Shown: piece by piece, positions 36,670 through 44,835 of the stretch
Layout of the letters: every line of letters starts with the position of its first letter
Position numbering within the stretch: the stretch's first letter is position 1
NCBI GenBank assembly: GCA_964350145.1
Contig: CAYGJL010000008.1
Span: 1 to 64,000, forward strand
DNA: 64,000 nucleotides
Source: JACDCY01 sp964350145
GTDB taxonomy: Bacteria; Gemmatimonadota; Gemmatimonadetes; Gemmatimonadales; Gemmatimonadaceae
Direction: 5' to 3'
Notes under the pieces: generated by a model
Database searches by the model: none
Seen by the model: the letters and a program-made list of their open reading frames with translations, nothing else
What the model was told of the DNA's origin: nothing
Made by a program: the position numbers and the translations under genes

Positions 36670-36697
36670 ACATGCGCACATGTGCGGCGCATGTCAA
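36670..36697 (-). promoter_or_regulatory. Promoter/operator of the vapBC pair
   Basis: TTGACA (36697-36692) is followed 18 bases later by ATGTTA. Between them lies ATGCGC...GCGCAT (36670-36694), interleaved with ACATGTGC, an inverted repeat suited to an RHH dimer. The predicted transcript starts at or next to the vapB ATG, so it may be leaderless. Confidence 0.5.
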
Positions 36698-36776
36698 GCC
36701 GGCACTGTCGCGGGCGGGCGCGGGCCACGCGACCCTTCGTCACGATGAGATCGCGATACCTGGGGAGACGCACTCC

Positions 36777-36968
36777 TTACTCGGGGAGAAACACATCAGC
36801 GATGCCGAGCGAGAACACGCCGGCGAGCTTGAACGCGAGCGGTAGGCTCGGATCGTACTTCCCCGACTCGATCGCGTTGATCGTCTGGCGCGAGACTCCA
36901 ACAGCGTCGGCCAGGTTCTGCTGGGTCCAGTCGCGCTCGGCGCGCAGTGCGCGGAGGCGGTTGTTCAC
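36777..36968 (-). CDS. XRE-family transcriptional regulator (short)
   Basis: 63 residues, essentially one helix-turn-helix: LRALRAERDWTQQNLADAVGVSRQTINAIESGKYDPSLPLAFKLA, a close match to the small YozG/YgzD group. These often sit beside a small membrane protein, as here. It overlaps the membrane-protein gene by 4 bp and probably represses their joint promoter at 37385-37414. Confidence 0.9.
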   Translation of the reverse strand: MNNRLRALRAERDWTQQNLADAVGVSRQTINAIESGKYDPSLPLAFKLAGVFSLGIADVFLPE

Positions 36969-37369
36969 CGGTACCTCCAGTACGAGTAGAACAGCGCCGG
37001 AACCCAGAGCAGCATCATCACCGGCCAGAAGCGACCGACGTCAACCCAGGTCGCGAAACCGGCTTTCTGGAGATACTCCACGGTCATGCCGAGGATCATC
37101 GCCGCGGGAAAAGCGATGGCGAGCGACTCGAGCAGGATCTTCTTGTGGAATTCGTCGGACTGGCGCACCAGCCGGACATAAACCGCCAGCATGAGCAGCG
37201 AGAACGGGAGCGGCATGAGGGCCAGAGCGAGCCGGCTTCCCGATCCCATCGGCTGCTTTTCCAGCAGGTAGCTCGATGCGAACACCGCCAGAATCGTCAC
37301 GACTCCGGTCGCTAGGATGAGCTGCTGGTTTCTTAGCTTCGCCTTGTCGGACATCGGCTGGGCCTCCAT
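36965..37369 (-). CDS. Small integral membrane protein, XRE-regulator partner
   Basis: 134 residues, four membrane segments (about 18-36, 47-66, 80-98, 108-128). No catalytic motif. Resembles the DUF2178-like proteins encoded with XRE regulators. MSDKAK at residue 6 may be the real start. Probably senses or responds at the membrane with the regulator; function unknown. Confidence 0.75.
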   Translation of the reverse strand: MEAQPMSDKAKLRNQQLILATGVVTILAVFASSYLLEKQPMGSGSRLALALMPLPFSLLMLAVYVRLVRQSDEFHKKILLESLAIAFPAAMILGMTVEYLQKAGFATWVDVGRFWPVMMLLWVPALFYSYWRYR

Positions 37370-37384
37370 TTAAGGGTTGGCCCA

Positions 37385-37414
37385 TATGTAAAGCGTCCTT
37401 TACGTCTTGTCAAG
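37385..37414 (-). promoter_or_regulatory. Promoter with overlapping operator for the membrane-protein/XRE pair
   Basis: TTGACA (37414-37409), 17-base spacer and TACATA (37390-37385) form a near-consensus sigma-70 promoter. GTAAAG-CGTC-CTTTAC (37388-37403) is an inverted repeat inside it, and GTAAAG recurs just upstream. It suits repression by the XRE protein. Confidence 0.7.
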
Positions 37415-37434
37415 GCACCTTTACTCGTCCGAGT

Positions 37435-37466
37435 AAGAAAAAGGGGCTGCGCTCGCGCGCAGCCCC
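37435..37466 (-). terminator. Rho-independent terminator
   Basis: A perfect 10-bp stem (37443-37452 with 37457-37466) with loop TCGC, followed on the minus strand by TTTTTCTT. It ends the gene at 37486-37938 and insulates the promoter at 37385. Confidence 0.9.
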
Positions 37467-37485
37467 CTGTTTTCCCCAAGCAGTT

Positions 37486-37938
37486 CTACTTCTTGAACAT
37501 CTTCTTCACGAAGGGCCGACCGTCAACCTCCAACCTGTACAGGTAGACCCCGCGAGGGATCTGCTCGTCGCGGTTAAGGAAGTTCCCGTTCCAGTAGCCC
37601 ACGAACTGATTGCACGTCAGTAAAACGTTGTCCAACGGCTCACCGCCAGGCCCACCGACACCGGCCTCCAGCGTAGGGATCGCCACCAGCTGCGACAACA
37701 GATTGTAAACCCGCAGCGAAACCCTGTACTGCCTGGCCGGATCCGAGCACGTCGGGTAATCGCCGATCGTGAACGGGATCCTCGTGTCGAGAGCAAACGG
37801 ATTCGGGTAGTTCTGCCCCAACCCGGTCGCGGATCCACGCGAATCGTCGGTTTGGGGTGAGAGACCTTGCGCCGCAGACTCACGAGGCACCGCACTGAGG
37901 GCGAGCACGATCAGAAGTGCCCACCACAGATGCTTCAT
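37486..37938 (-). CDS. Exported stand-alone sorting-type domain protein (type IX / FlgD-like)
   Basis: 150 residues. Signal peptide 1-23 (ALSAVPRESAAQ). The rest is one domain: LGQNYPNPFALDTRIPFTI, VYNLLSQLVA, GNFLNRDEQIPRGVYLYRLEVDG, FVKKMFKK, as seen at the C-terminus of type IX-secreted or FlgD-like multidomain proteins. Here nothing precedes it except the signal, which is odd because the domain normally is an appendage. Two Cys (in TCSD and LTCNQF) could form a disulfide. Own promoter and terminator. Confidence 0.75.
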   Translation of the reverse strand: MKHLWWALLIVLALSAVPRESAAQGLSPQTDDSRGSATGLGQNYPNPFALDTRIPFTIGDYPTCSDPARQYRVSLRVYNLLSQLVAIPTLEAGVGGPGGEPLDNVLLTCNQFVGYWNGNFLNRDEQIPRGVYLYRLEVDGRPFVKKMFKK

Positions 37939-38016
37939 GCCTACTCCGTGCTGACTATGAAAGGTTCGCTTCGAATACTCCCACGTGAGGTGAACGGATG
38001 ACCAGCTATTGGGGCG

Positions 38017-38045
38017 AACTTAGGACCGGTACAACAAGGTGTCAA
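38017..38045 (-). promoter_or_regulatory. Sigma-70-like promoter for the sorting-domain protein
   Basis: TTGACA (38045-38040), 17-base spacer, TAAGTT (38022-38017), about 80 bases before the ATG at 37938. Confidence 0.6.
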
Positions 38046-38058
38046 CGATCCTAACTGC

Positions 38059-39909
38059 TTACGGACGACCGATCTGCCTGTTTCGTAATACCCTGCCCGC
38101 CCCTTTTCTTTCCGTCACCCGCGTCCGGTCACAGAACTCCAGAAACGGAATCAGGTACTTCCTCGAAGTCCCGACGGCGTCTTTCACCTCCGCCGGCGAG
38201 TACTCCCGGTCCTCCACCATCGCAGCGGCCAACCTCCCGACCATGCGCTCGACTACCTCCGGGCAGTAGTAGAAGTCGCCGGAGATGCGAATCAGACGAC
38301 CTTCCCGCTCCAGAAACCGAAGTACAGGGACCACGTCTTCACCGTGTCTCGCGACTACTTCCGGCACCGCCGGTGGCTCCTCCCCGCAAGAGCAAAAAGC
38401 ATGCACCATGCGCTCGGCGAGCTCCGACTGCCCGCTCGACAGCCGCGGCTTCCACCCCGCGCTCCGAACGATCGTGCCTTCGACTTCCACCGCTTTCCGC
38501 TCCACGAGCATGCGAAGCGCTTCGCCTATCAGATCATCACCGACGTGCAGCGACCCCCTCAGCTCATCCAATTGGACTCCGGATTCGGTCGGAGAGTTTA
38601 CCTGGGCCTGCACAATCATCGCCGGCAGCTGCTGAGCGACTTCGTCCAGCACGGTCCGCGAGTACACGGCGCGATCGGTGAAGAAGAAACGCTCGCCCGA
38701 CTGGAGCGACTCGACTTCGGCGGGTCGCGTGCCGAGCCGGATAGGGAGCGACTTTCGCTCGACTCCCTTCGGCCCCGCCGCGTCGCACAGCGCCGCGAGC
38801 CGCTCGCCGGGGCCGGTCGCGAACGGAATCGCACCGGGCTTGGGCCGACGGTCCGCCGGCAGCGGGTCGGTCACCACGCCCCCGGCGATCACCTCGAGGG
38901 GCGAGCCCGCCCGCAAAACGAACCGGTCGCCGGCGCGCGCGACGACCGGCTCGTCCAGCCGGATTCGCGCGGGTTGCTGAATCTGTCCGGCCCGCAGCTC
39001 GAACAACCTTACCCGCGCGCTCACGTCCGCCGCGCCGAGGTGGAGCCGCACGCGCGTGCGGGGCGTGACCTTTACGTTCGACGCCGACAGCGTCAGCTCG
39101 GCGAGCAGCACAGAGGTTTCCGCCCATCCCTCGCCGGCGACGAGCACCGCTCCGCGGCCGGTCTGTTCCACGCTGACTCCTGAGAGCGCGACGGCGGCGC
39201 GCGAAGCGGACGACACGCTCTCGACCGACGCGCCATGCGTCTGGAGATCGCGCACGCGCACGGGCAGCGCTCCGGGGAAAACCGTCGCGGCGCCCTTGCG
39301 AAGTGCTCCGCTCCACACGGTGCCGGTGACGACGGTACCCGTGCCGTGCACCGAAAACGCGCGGTCGATCGGCATGCGAAAGAGATCGTCCGTGTCGCGC
39401 GCGATCACCGACCCCGCCGCGGCGCGGATCGCGGCGCGGAGATCGTCGAGTCCCGCTCCGGTCGTCGCCGACACGGGAACGATGGGCGCGCTCGCGAGCC
39501 CTGACCCTTCCAGGACGGCAGCGACGTCGGCCGTGACAAGCTCCAGCCAGTCCGCGTCTACGAGATCCGTCTTGGTGAGCGCGACGACTCCGGCACGCAC
39601 GCCGAGCAGCGTGAGAATGGTCAGGTGCTCGCGCGTCTGCGGCATCACGCCCTCGTCGGCGGCCACGACGAGCAGCGCGAGATCTACTCCGGTCGCGCCA
39701 GCGAGCATCGTACGCACGAACGCTTCGTGGCCGGGCACGTCTATCACGCCGAGCGTGCCGAGTCCGTCCAGATGCAGCGGCGCGAAGCCGAGGTCAATGG
39801 TGATGCCCCGCCGCTTCTCTTCCGGCAGGCGGTCTGTATCCACGCCGGTGAGCGCGCGTACCAGGGCGGTCTTGCCATGGTCGATGTGGCCGGCGGTGCC
39901 GAGAATCAT
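38059..39909 (-). CDS. selB: Selenocysteine-specific elongation factor SelB
   Basis: 616 residues. GTP-binding motifs: GHIDHGKTALVRALTG at 7-22, RRGITIDLGF, DVPGHEAFVRTMLAG and TKTDLVD. SelB-specific domains follow: the EF-Tu-like domains II/III, then winged-helix repeats over about 380-616 that bind the SECIS hairpin (FLEREGRLIRISGDFYYCPEVVERM). It delivers selenocysteinyl-tRNA to UGA codons. No selA, selC, selD or recognisable selenoprotein is in this window. The plus-strand UGA-containing ORFs here are shadows. Confidence 0.93.
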   Translation of the reverse strand: MILGTAGHIDHGKTALVRALTGVDTDRLPEEKRRGITIDLGFAPLHLDGLGTLGVIDVPGHEAFVRTMLAGATGVDLALLVVAADEGVMPQTREHLTILTLLGVRAGVVALTKTDLVDADWLELVTADVAAVLEGSGLASAPIVPVSATTGAGLDDLRAAIRAAAGSVIARDTDDLFRMPIDRAFSVHGTGTVVTGTVWSGALRKGAATVFPGALPVRVRDLQTHGASVESVSSASRAAVALSGVSVEQTGRGAVLVAGEGWAETSVLLAELTLSASNVKVTPRTRVRLHLGAADVSARVRLFELRAGQIQQPARIRLDEPVVARAGDRFVLRAGSPLEVIAGGVVTDPLPADRRPKPGAIPFATGPGERLAALCDAAGPKGVERKSLPIRLGTRPAEVESLQSGERFFFTDRAVYSRTVLDEVAQQLPAMIVQAQVNSPTESGVQLDELRGSLHVGDDLIGEALRMLVERKAVEVEGTIVRSAGWKPRLSSGQSELAERMVHAFCSCGEEPPAVPEVVARHGEDVVPVLRFLEREGRLIRISGDFYYCPEVVERMVGRLAAAMVEDREYSPAEVKDAVGTSRKYLIPFLEFCDRTRVTERKGAGRVLRNRQIGRP

Positions 39910-39916
39910 AAAAACG

Positions 39917-40002
39917 GTGACTAGTGACTAGTGACTAGTGAAAACAACTGCCGGGGAAGGATCGATGCTGCCGCCAATCACCAATCACCAATCACCAATC
40001 AC
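39917..40002. repeat. Two adjacent heptad tracts of different type
   Basis: TGACTAG repeated three times (39917-39940) and CAATCAC repeated four times (39974-40002), 33 bases apart. The second tract contains the stop codon of the DUF1697 gene. Only direct repeats here, no obvious complementary arms. Confidence 0.85.
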
Positions 40003-40547
40003 GTTTTTCCACCGGCGTACTTCTGCGCGAGCCGCCGCACGGTCGTGATATTTCGAAACGTGACCGGTCCGCCGAGCGCGCGGTCCATCTTCGGGCCGGT
40101 GATGCGCAGGATTGCAGGACGCTCCCGCGTGTGCCAGTAGATCTCGCGGCGGTGGACGTGGAATTCGTGAATGTCGTCGCGAAAGGCCATCACAGCAGCG
40201 TGGGCCCCGGCCTCCAGCGGCGCCTTCAGGAATCCGACCTGGAGAGTCGCGCCAGACGGCAACACGGCCAGGCCGCGAAACGGCTTGTGAGCCGCGACGG
40301 CCGCAACTTCGGCGGCCGTTCTGAGAAACGTCGGAATCGCGAAGCCGAGCTCACGCTCCAGGCGCTCTTCGATTCGCCGCTCGATCGACACGGCCTTACC
40401 CGTCGCGTCGAAGATGACGTTGCCGCTGGCTATAAACGTTTCGACGTTGCGCAGGCCGAGCGCGACGAGCATCGCGCGGAGCGGATCCATACGGACCGCA
40501 TGGTTGCCCCCGACGTTGATCCCGCGAAGAAACGCGATGTAGCGCAT
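39999..40547 (-). CDS. DUF1697 family protein
   Basis: 182 residues, the usual length. YIAFLRGINVGGNHAVRMDPLRAML and NVETFIASGNVIFDA are the family signatures; HVHRREIYWHTRERP and a C-terminal TTVRRLA follow. Cytosolic, two-domain alpha/beta fold of unknown function. The stop lies within the CAATCAC heptad tract. 3 bp from recO. Confidence 0.9.
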   Translation of the reverse strand: MRYIAFLRGINVGGNHAVRMDPLRAMLVALGLRNVETFIASGNVIFDATGKAVSIERRIEERLERELGFAIPTFLRTAAEVAAVAAHKPFRGLAVLPSGATLQVGFLKAPLEAGAHAAVMAFRDDIHEFHVHRREIYWHTRERPAILRITGPKMDRALGGPVTFRNITTVRRLAQKYAGGKT

Positions 40548-40550
40548 CGA

Positions 40551-41330
40551 CTAGCGGCTGGCCACTGGATCATTCGTTACGAGCAGCTCTTGCTCCCACA
40601 TCCCGTAGGCGATCAGCTTCTTCCCTTCGCTGAGATGCTGGTCGAGGAACTCGCGCAAGAGGCGCTGGTGTGCGCGCCCTTCCGCGGAGCTGGAGATCTC
40701 GACCGGGGAGCCGGCGAGCCAATCTCCGAGGGCGGCTCGGGCTTCGGGCGGGATGGGACGCGCACCCGGCACCAGCCGCGCGCAGCGATCGCACAGTGCC
40801 CCGCCGGCGACGTGAGAGAACGGTGTGCGCGCGTCGTCCGCAAGCGGCGTGTGACAGTTCGCACACACGTCCAGGGCGGGCGCGAAGCCCAGCTCGCCGA
40901 CGATGTGCCAGGCCGCGCCGAGCGTGCGTGAGACGGTCGCGTCCGCGTCCGCGGCTCCGATCGCATCGAGACCCGCGATGAACGCATCGAACAGGCCGGG
41001 ATGCGGCTCGTCGTTGCTGAATCTGAGCGCGAGCTCGGCGAGCACGCACGCACCCGTGAAGCGCGAGATGTCGGCCACGAGCTCGGGGCGCGCGCGCGTG
41101 ATGTCGAAGGCGGTGAGCGTGTTGAGGTCGCGGCCGGGGCGCGTGGAATACTCGGCGGCCCCCTGCGCGAACACGTCCAGCGACGTGCCGAACCGCTTGC
41201 GGCTGCTGCGCGCTCCACGCGCCAGCACCGACTGGATCCCCGCGTCGCGCGTGATCAGCCGCATTATCCGGGAGCTCTCGAGATAGTCGAAAGCGTGGAG
41301 GACGACGGCTTCGGTCACCACGAACGTCAT
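40551..41330 (-). CDS. recO: DNA repair protein RecO
   Basis: 259 residues. OB-fold N-terminus (TEAVVLHAFDYLESSRIMRLITRDAG), GARSSRKRFG, a helical middle and a zinc site CANCH...CDRC near 158-183. RecO loads RecA with RecR on SSB-coated DNA. Same strand as DUF1697 and selB; 18 bp after the cobalamin operon's last gene. Confidence 0.93.
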   Translation of the reverse strand: MTFVVTEAVVLHAFDYLESSRIMRLITRDAGIQSVLARGARSSRKRFGTSLDVFAQGAAEYSTRPGRDLNTLTAFDITRARPELVADISRFTGACVLAELALRFSNDEPHPGLFDAFIAGLDAIGAADADATVSRTLGAAWHIVGELGFAPALDVCANCHTPLADDARTPFSHVAGGALCDRCARLVPGARPIPPEARAALGDWLAGSPVEISSSAEGRAHQRLLREFLDQHLSEGKKLIAYGMWEQELLVTNDPVASR

Positions 41331-41348
41331 GAGTCAATTTATCAACCG

Positions 41349-42233
41349 CTACACGATCTCCGCCCAGGGCCTGTGCGTGCGCTTCCAGGGCACGAGCTCG
41401 GGATGGAAGAGGTGGCCCAGAAGCTCGACTCCTTCCGCGACGCGCGGACCTGGCCGGGCGTAGTACGCGTTGGCGTCCACGGCGTAAACGCGTGCCCCCG
41501 GTATCCGGGGCAGGCCGCGCGCAAGCTCGGCGGCCTGGGGCAGGCGGTATCCGCAGGGGGAGATTACGATTAGATCCGGTTCGGCGCGTTCGATGTCGTC
41601 CCAGCCTATGCGGACCGAATCTTCGCCGGGGCGGCCGAGCGGATCCTGCCCACCGGCAAGCGCCACCATCTCGGGAACCCAGTGCCCTCCGCAAAACGGC
41701 GGCGCGGTCCACTCAAGAAAGACGACGCGCCGTGCAGGAGCCGCAGCTACCGCGGCACGGACTCGCGCCAATCGCTTTCGGTTGGAATGCACCAGCTCGT
41801 CAGCTGCGTCCGGACGGCCGATGGCCACACCCGTCGCGTAAATGTTGTCCTCGATCCCGGCGACGTCGGCCGGCGTGAGGAAGAGAATGTCCGGGCGGAT
41901 GGCGAAATCCCGCACGGCGCGGCTGAGCTCGTTCCCCGATGGAGCGCAGACGCGGCAAAGGTTCTGCGTAAGAATCACGTCTGGGCGAAGCTCGCGCAGC
42001 AGCACCTCGTCGATCGCGTACATGGACCGGCCTTCCAGCATCGTGCCGGCAACGGCCTGATCGATCTCGGCCGGAAATGCATCTGCCAGATCGAGCGCCG
42101 GCCGGCTGACCACCGGCAGCTCCATCACTTCCGGCGGATAATCGCATTCGTGCGAACGGCCCACGAGCTGGGCACCGGCGCCGAGCGCATGAACCATCTC
42201 CGTGCCGGCCGGGAGGAAGGAGACTATGCGCAC
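41349..42233 (-). CDS. Cytosolic cobalamin-binding protein (BtuF-like, no signal peptide)
   Basis: 294 residues from GTG 42233, two bases past the upstream stop. It starts directly with the BtuF-type fold (RIVSFLPAGTEMVHALGAGAQLVGRSHECDYP), so it should stay in the cytosol. Later WTAPPFCGGHWVPEMVALAGG and VYAVDANAYYARPGPRVAEG are characteristic. Last gene of the riboswitch operon; a cytosolic carrier or salvage role for imported cobalamin is a reasonable inference. A frame running to 42431 lies inside the preceding gene. Confidence 0.85.
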   Translation of the reverse strand: MRIVSFLPAGTEMVHALGAGAQLVGRSHECDYPPEVMELPVVSRPALDLADAFPAEIDQAVAGTMLEGRSMYAIDEVLLRELRPDVILTQNLCRVCAPSGNELSRAVRDFAIRPDILFLTPADVAGIEDNIYATGVAIGRPDAADELVHSNRKRLARVRAAVAAAPARRVVFLEWTAPPFCGGHWVPEMVALAGGQDPLGRPGEDSVRIGWDDIERAEPDLIVISPCGYRLPQAAELARGLPRIPGARVYAVDANAYYARPGPRVAEGVELLGHLFHPELVPWKRTHRPWAEIV

Positions 42234-42234
42234 G

Positions 42235-42807
42235 TCATTCGAGATCGCAGAACATGAACCGGTCGTCGCGGAGGACGCTCGCGCCGATGCGGTACGGCAC
42301 AGGCGAGCTGAAGATGGGACCGTCCGACACGAACGTGTGACACTCGCCGCGCTCGCCGCACGGATCGACTTCCGCGGGCAAGTCGGACAACAGCGATCCG
42401 TCATAGCTTCGGCCGGCGAACGACGAGTCAAGCCGCTCGCGGTACGCGCGGACGTCCTCGAGGAATAGGTCTCCGAAAGCCACGGCCGAGACTTCGGGGT
42501 GCCGGTGCTTCACCTCATCCAGCGCTCCGAGAAACGCCGATTCGTAGTCTTCGTTGGTGCATTCGGCGCCGAGCATGATCTCGATGAGCGGCAAGCCGGT
42601 TCGCAGCGCCTGCTCGTGCAGCAGCTCGCGGCGAACGCCGTGCACGCTCACGCGATCATATTCCCGCGTGACGCTGGTTACGAGACAGGCGACGTCCACC
42701 CTCGGATCGTCGCGCAAGGCCTGCAGCGCCAACGCACTGTCCTTGCCGCCGCTCCAGCTCAGCGCGACGCTCGTCACGTCCGAATGGACTGCGTGACGCC
42801 GCGGCAT
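42235..42807 (-). CDS. PP-loop ATP pyrophosphatase, diphthine-ammonia ligase (DPH6) family
   Basis: 190 residues. The adenylation loop is SWSGGKDSALALQAL near 17-31, then AECTNEDYESAFLGAL, AFGDLFLEDVRAYRERL and DPCGERGECHTFVSDGP. In eukaryotes DPH6 amidates diphthine on EF2. Bacteria lack diphthamide, so the enzyme must have another substrate. It lies between btuB and the cytosolic cobalamin-binding gene in a riboswitch operon, which points to cobalamin side-chain chemistry or salvage; that is inference. Confidence 0.87.
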   Translation of the reverse strand: MPRRHAVHSDVTSVALSWSGGKDSALALQALRDDPRVDVACLVTSVTREYDRVSVHGVRRELLHEQALRTGLPLIEIMLGAECTNEDYESAFLGALDEVKHRHPEVSAVAFGDLFLEDVRAYRERLDSSFAGRSYDGSLLSDLPAEVDPCGERGECHTFVSDGPIFSSPVPYRIGASVLRDDRFMFCDLE

Positions 42808-42823
42808 TTTCTTCGCGGCACTG

Positions 42824-44767
42824 TCACCGCAACGGCGCCTCGATCCGTCCGCCCAGCAGAATCCGGCGGCCGGGGGTCTCGAAGTTGAAGACTTCCTGAT
42901 ACTCCTTGTCGAACAGGTTGTCCACGCGAAGAGTCAGGGCAACCGGCGTCCTGCCGCCGCGCAGCACCGGCAGGCTCGCCGCCAGGTCCACGACTGTCGC
43001 CGCCGGAAGGTTTACTCGCACGCTCGGAAACGAGCGGAAGTCGAAGTCGGGTCTCTTGCCCAGGTACCGCGCCATGACGGCGGCGGAGGCACCGTTCCAT
43101 CCGGTCCAGTTGACGCTCGCGCTCCCGGTCCTTCGCGGCCGGCGAAGCAGCTCGTCGCCAACTTTTGCGTCTCCCTGGTAGCCGGGCTGCAGCTGCGCGA
43201 CGCGGGTCTTGAGCGTGGTGAGCGACGCGCTTCCCCACCAGCCGCCCCGCGCCGCAGTGGTGAGCTCGAGCTCGAACCCCCTCGATGTTGCCGCCCTGAG
43301 GTTGGCGTACGTGCCCACGTAATCCGGCGGCCCGCCCGGCACGTACTCGATCAGATCCTTGAACTTCTGGTCAAAGTACGTCGCGCTGAGCGATACGAAT
43401 CCCGCCAGCAGCTCCTGCTTCAACCCCACCTCGGCGTTGCGCGAGCGTTCCGGCGCCAGATCCGGATTGCCGGTCGTAAAATCCGTGTCGAGCAGATGAT
43501 AGAACGCGGGCGCATTGTACGCCGTGCTCAGCGAGCCGCGAAGACTGGATCCTTGAAAGAAGCGCACGGCGGCTCCCGCGCGATACGTACCGGCGCGCTC
43601 GAAATCGGAGGGATCGTCGAGCCGCCCGCTGAGCGTGAGCTCCACGCGCCGCGCCGTCGCCAGGTATTCCGCGTATGCGGCACGTGTCGTTCGGAGGCCG
43701 GCGAAATTCGAGTAATCGGCCAGCTCGCCGTCCACCGGCCCGGCCGCGCTCGCGCTGCGCTCCCGCTCGCGCTGATATTCCACTCCCGTCGTGAGCCGCC
43801 CGGCGCTGGAGCCGAGCGCGAGCCTAGCCTCCGCGCGCTGGCGCCGGTTCACCGACGTGTATCGGTCGCGCGTGTCGCCCGACGCGTCGGAGGTGACGTC
43901 ATCGGAGAATTCCCGCACGTCGTTCATGCCGCCGAGGATGCCCACCTCGATGCCGGGCCGGATCCTTCGCTCCGCGTCGAGCGAGACGGTCAGGCGGCGC
44001 TGGTCTCTGTACGTATTGCTGTCCACCACATTACCCGCGAAATCGGTGGGATAGTGGAACTCGGCGTGCGTGCCGCGAGTCGCCAACGAGATCGTCGTGG
44101 CCGCGTCAGGTCGCAGCTTCAGCGATCCGCTGACGTTCTCGTTGAGGTAGTAGTTGTTGAACTCGAGAATTCCGTCCGTCGAATGGCGGGCGCCGTGCAG
44201 CGAGAACGCCAGAGCATCCCCGCCGCCGGACACGCCCAGCCCTGCGTCGAGAGTACCGTATGAGCCGCCGCGAGCGTCGACCGCGACGCGGGCTGGCCCA
44301 GCACCGCCGCGCGTGAATATCTGCACGGCCCCGGACACGGCGTCGGCGCCGTGCACGGCGCTCGCTGGACCGCGCACGATCTCGATGCGCTCGATGTTGT
44401 CCGTGGTCAGGTGGCTCAGGTCGAAGTAGCCGCCGACCGCGTTCACGGGCACCCCGTCGATCAGAAACTTCGTGTACCTGCTTTCTCCGCCGCGCAGGAA
44501 CAGAGAGGTGAGGGAGCCGAACGAGCCGTTGGAAGCCAGCGCCACTCCCGGCACGCCACGCAACGCCTCGGCGACCGTAGTCACTCCCCGCGCACGCAGC
44601 TCTTCGCCGGTGATCACGGTGACTGATTGCGTCAGCGCCGACGACGCCACCGGCGCCTTGGTCGCGCTGATCACCACCCCCTCGAGCACCACCGTGTCGC
44701 GCTGTTGCGCACCCAGCGACGAGACCGAAGTGAACAGCAGCGCGAAAGTGAAGGAGCGGGATTTCAT
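42824..44767 (-). CDS. btuB: TonB-dependent outer-membrane cobalamin receptor
   Basis: 647 residues from ATG 44767. Signal peptide (1-20), TonB-box-like region near 25-35, plug domain (SVTVITGEELRARGVTTVAEALRGVPGVAL, FLRGGESRYTKFLIDGVPVN, IERIEIVRGPASAVHGADAVSGAVQIFT) and a 22-strand-type barrel ending in ILLGGRIEAPLR. An earlier frame upstream lies inside btuD. Part of the operon headed by the cobalamin riboswitch, so BtuB is the most likely identity; a 68-bp gap with a heptad tract separates it from btuD. Confidence 0.9.
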   Translation of the reverse strand: MKSRSFTFALLFTSVSSLGAQQRDTVVLEGVVISATKAPVASSALTQSVTVITGEELRARGVTTVAEALRGVPGVALASNGSFGSLTSLFLRGGESRYTKFLIDGVPVNAVGGYFDLSHLTTDNIERIEIVRGPASAVHGADAVSGAVQIFTRGGAGPARVAVDARGGSYGTLDAGLGVSGGGDALAFSLHGARHSTDGILEFNNYYLNENVSGSLKLRPDAATTISLATRGTHAEFHYPTDFAGNVVDSNTYRDQRRLTVSLDAERRIRPGIEVGILGGMNDVREFSDDVTSDASGDTRDRYTSVNRRQRAEARLALGSSAGRLTTGVEYQRERERSASAAGPVDGELADYSNFAGLRTTRAAYAEYLATARRVELTLSGRLDDPSDFERAGTYRAGAAVRFFQGSSLRGSLSTAYNAPAFYHLLDTDFTTGNPDLAPERSRNAEVGLKQELLAGFVSLSATYFDQKFKDLIEYVPGGPPDYVGTYANLRAATSRGFELELTTAARGGWWGSASLTTLKTRVAQLQPGYQGDAKVGDELLRRPRRTGSASVNWTGWNGASAAVMARYLGKRPDFDFRSFPSVRVNLPAATVVDLAASLPVLRGGRTPVALTLRVDNLFDKEYQEVFNFETPGRRILLGGRIEAPLR

Positions 44768-44796
44768 CGTAGTATGGGAATATGGTTTTTTGCTTT

Positions 44797-44829
44797 TAGC
44801 CAAGAGCCAATAGCCAACAGCCAACAGCT
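44797..44829. repeat. Heptad tract (AGCCAAN type)
   Basis: Four units AGCCAAG AGCCAAT AGCCAAC AGCCAAC in the btuD-btuB gap. The same heptamer forms the arms of the hairpin at 5804-5897. One arm only here. Confidence 0.85.
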
Positions 44830-44835
44830 TCTTTT

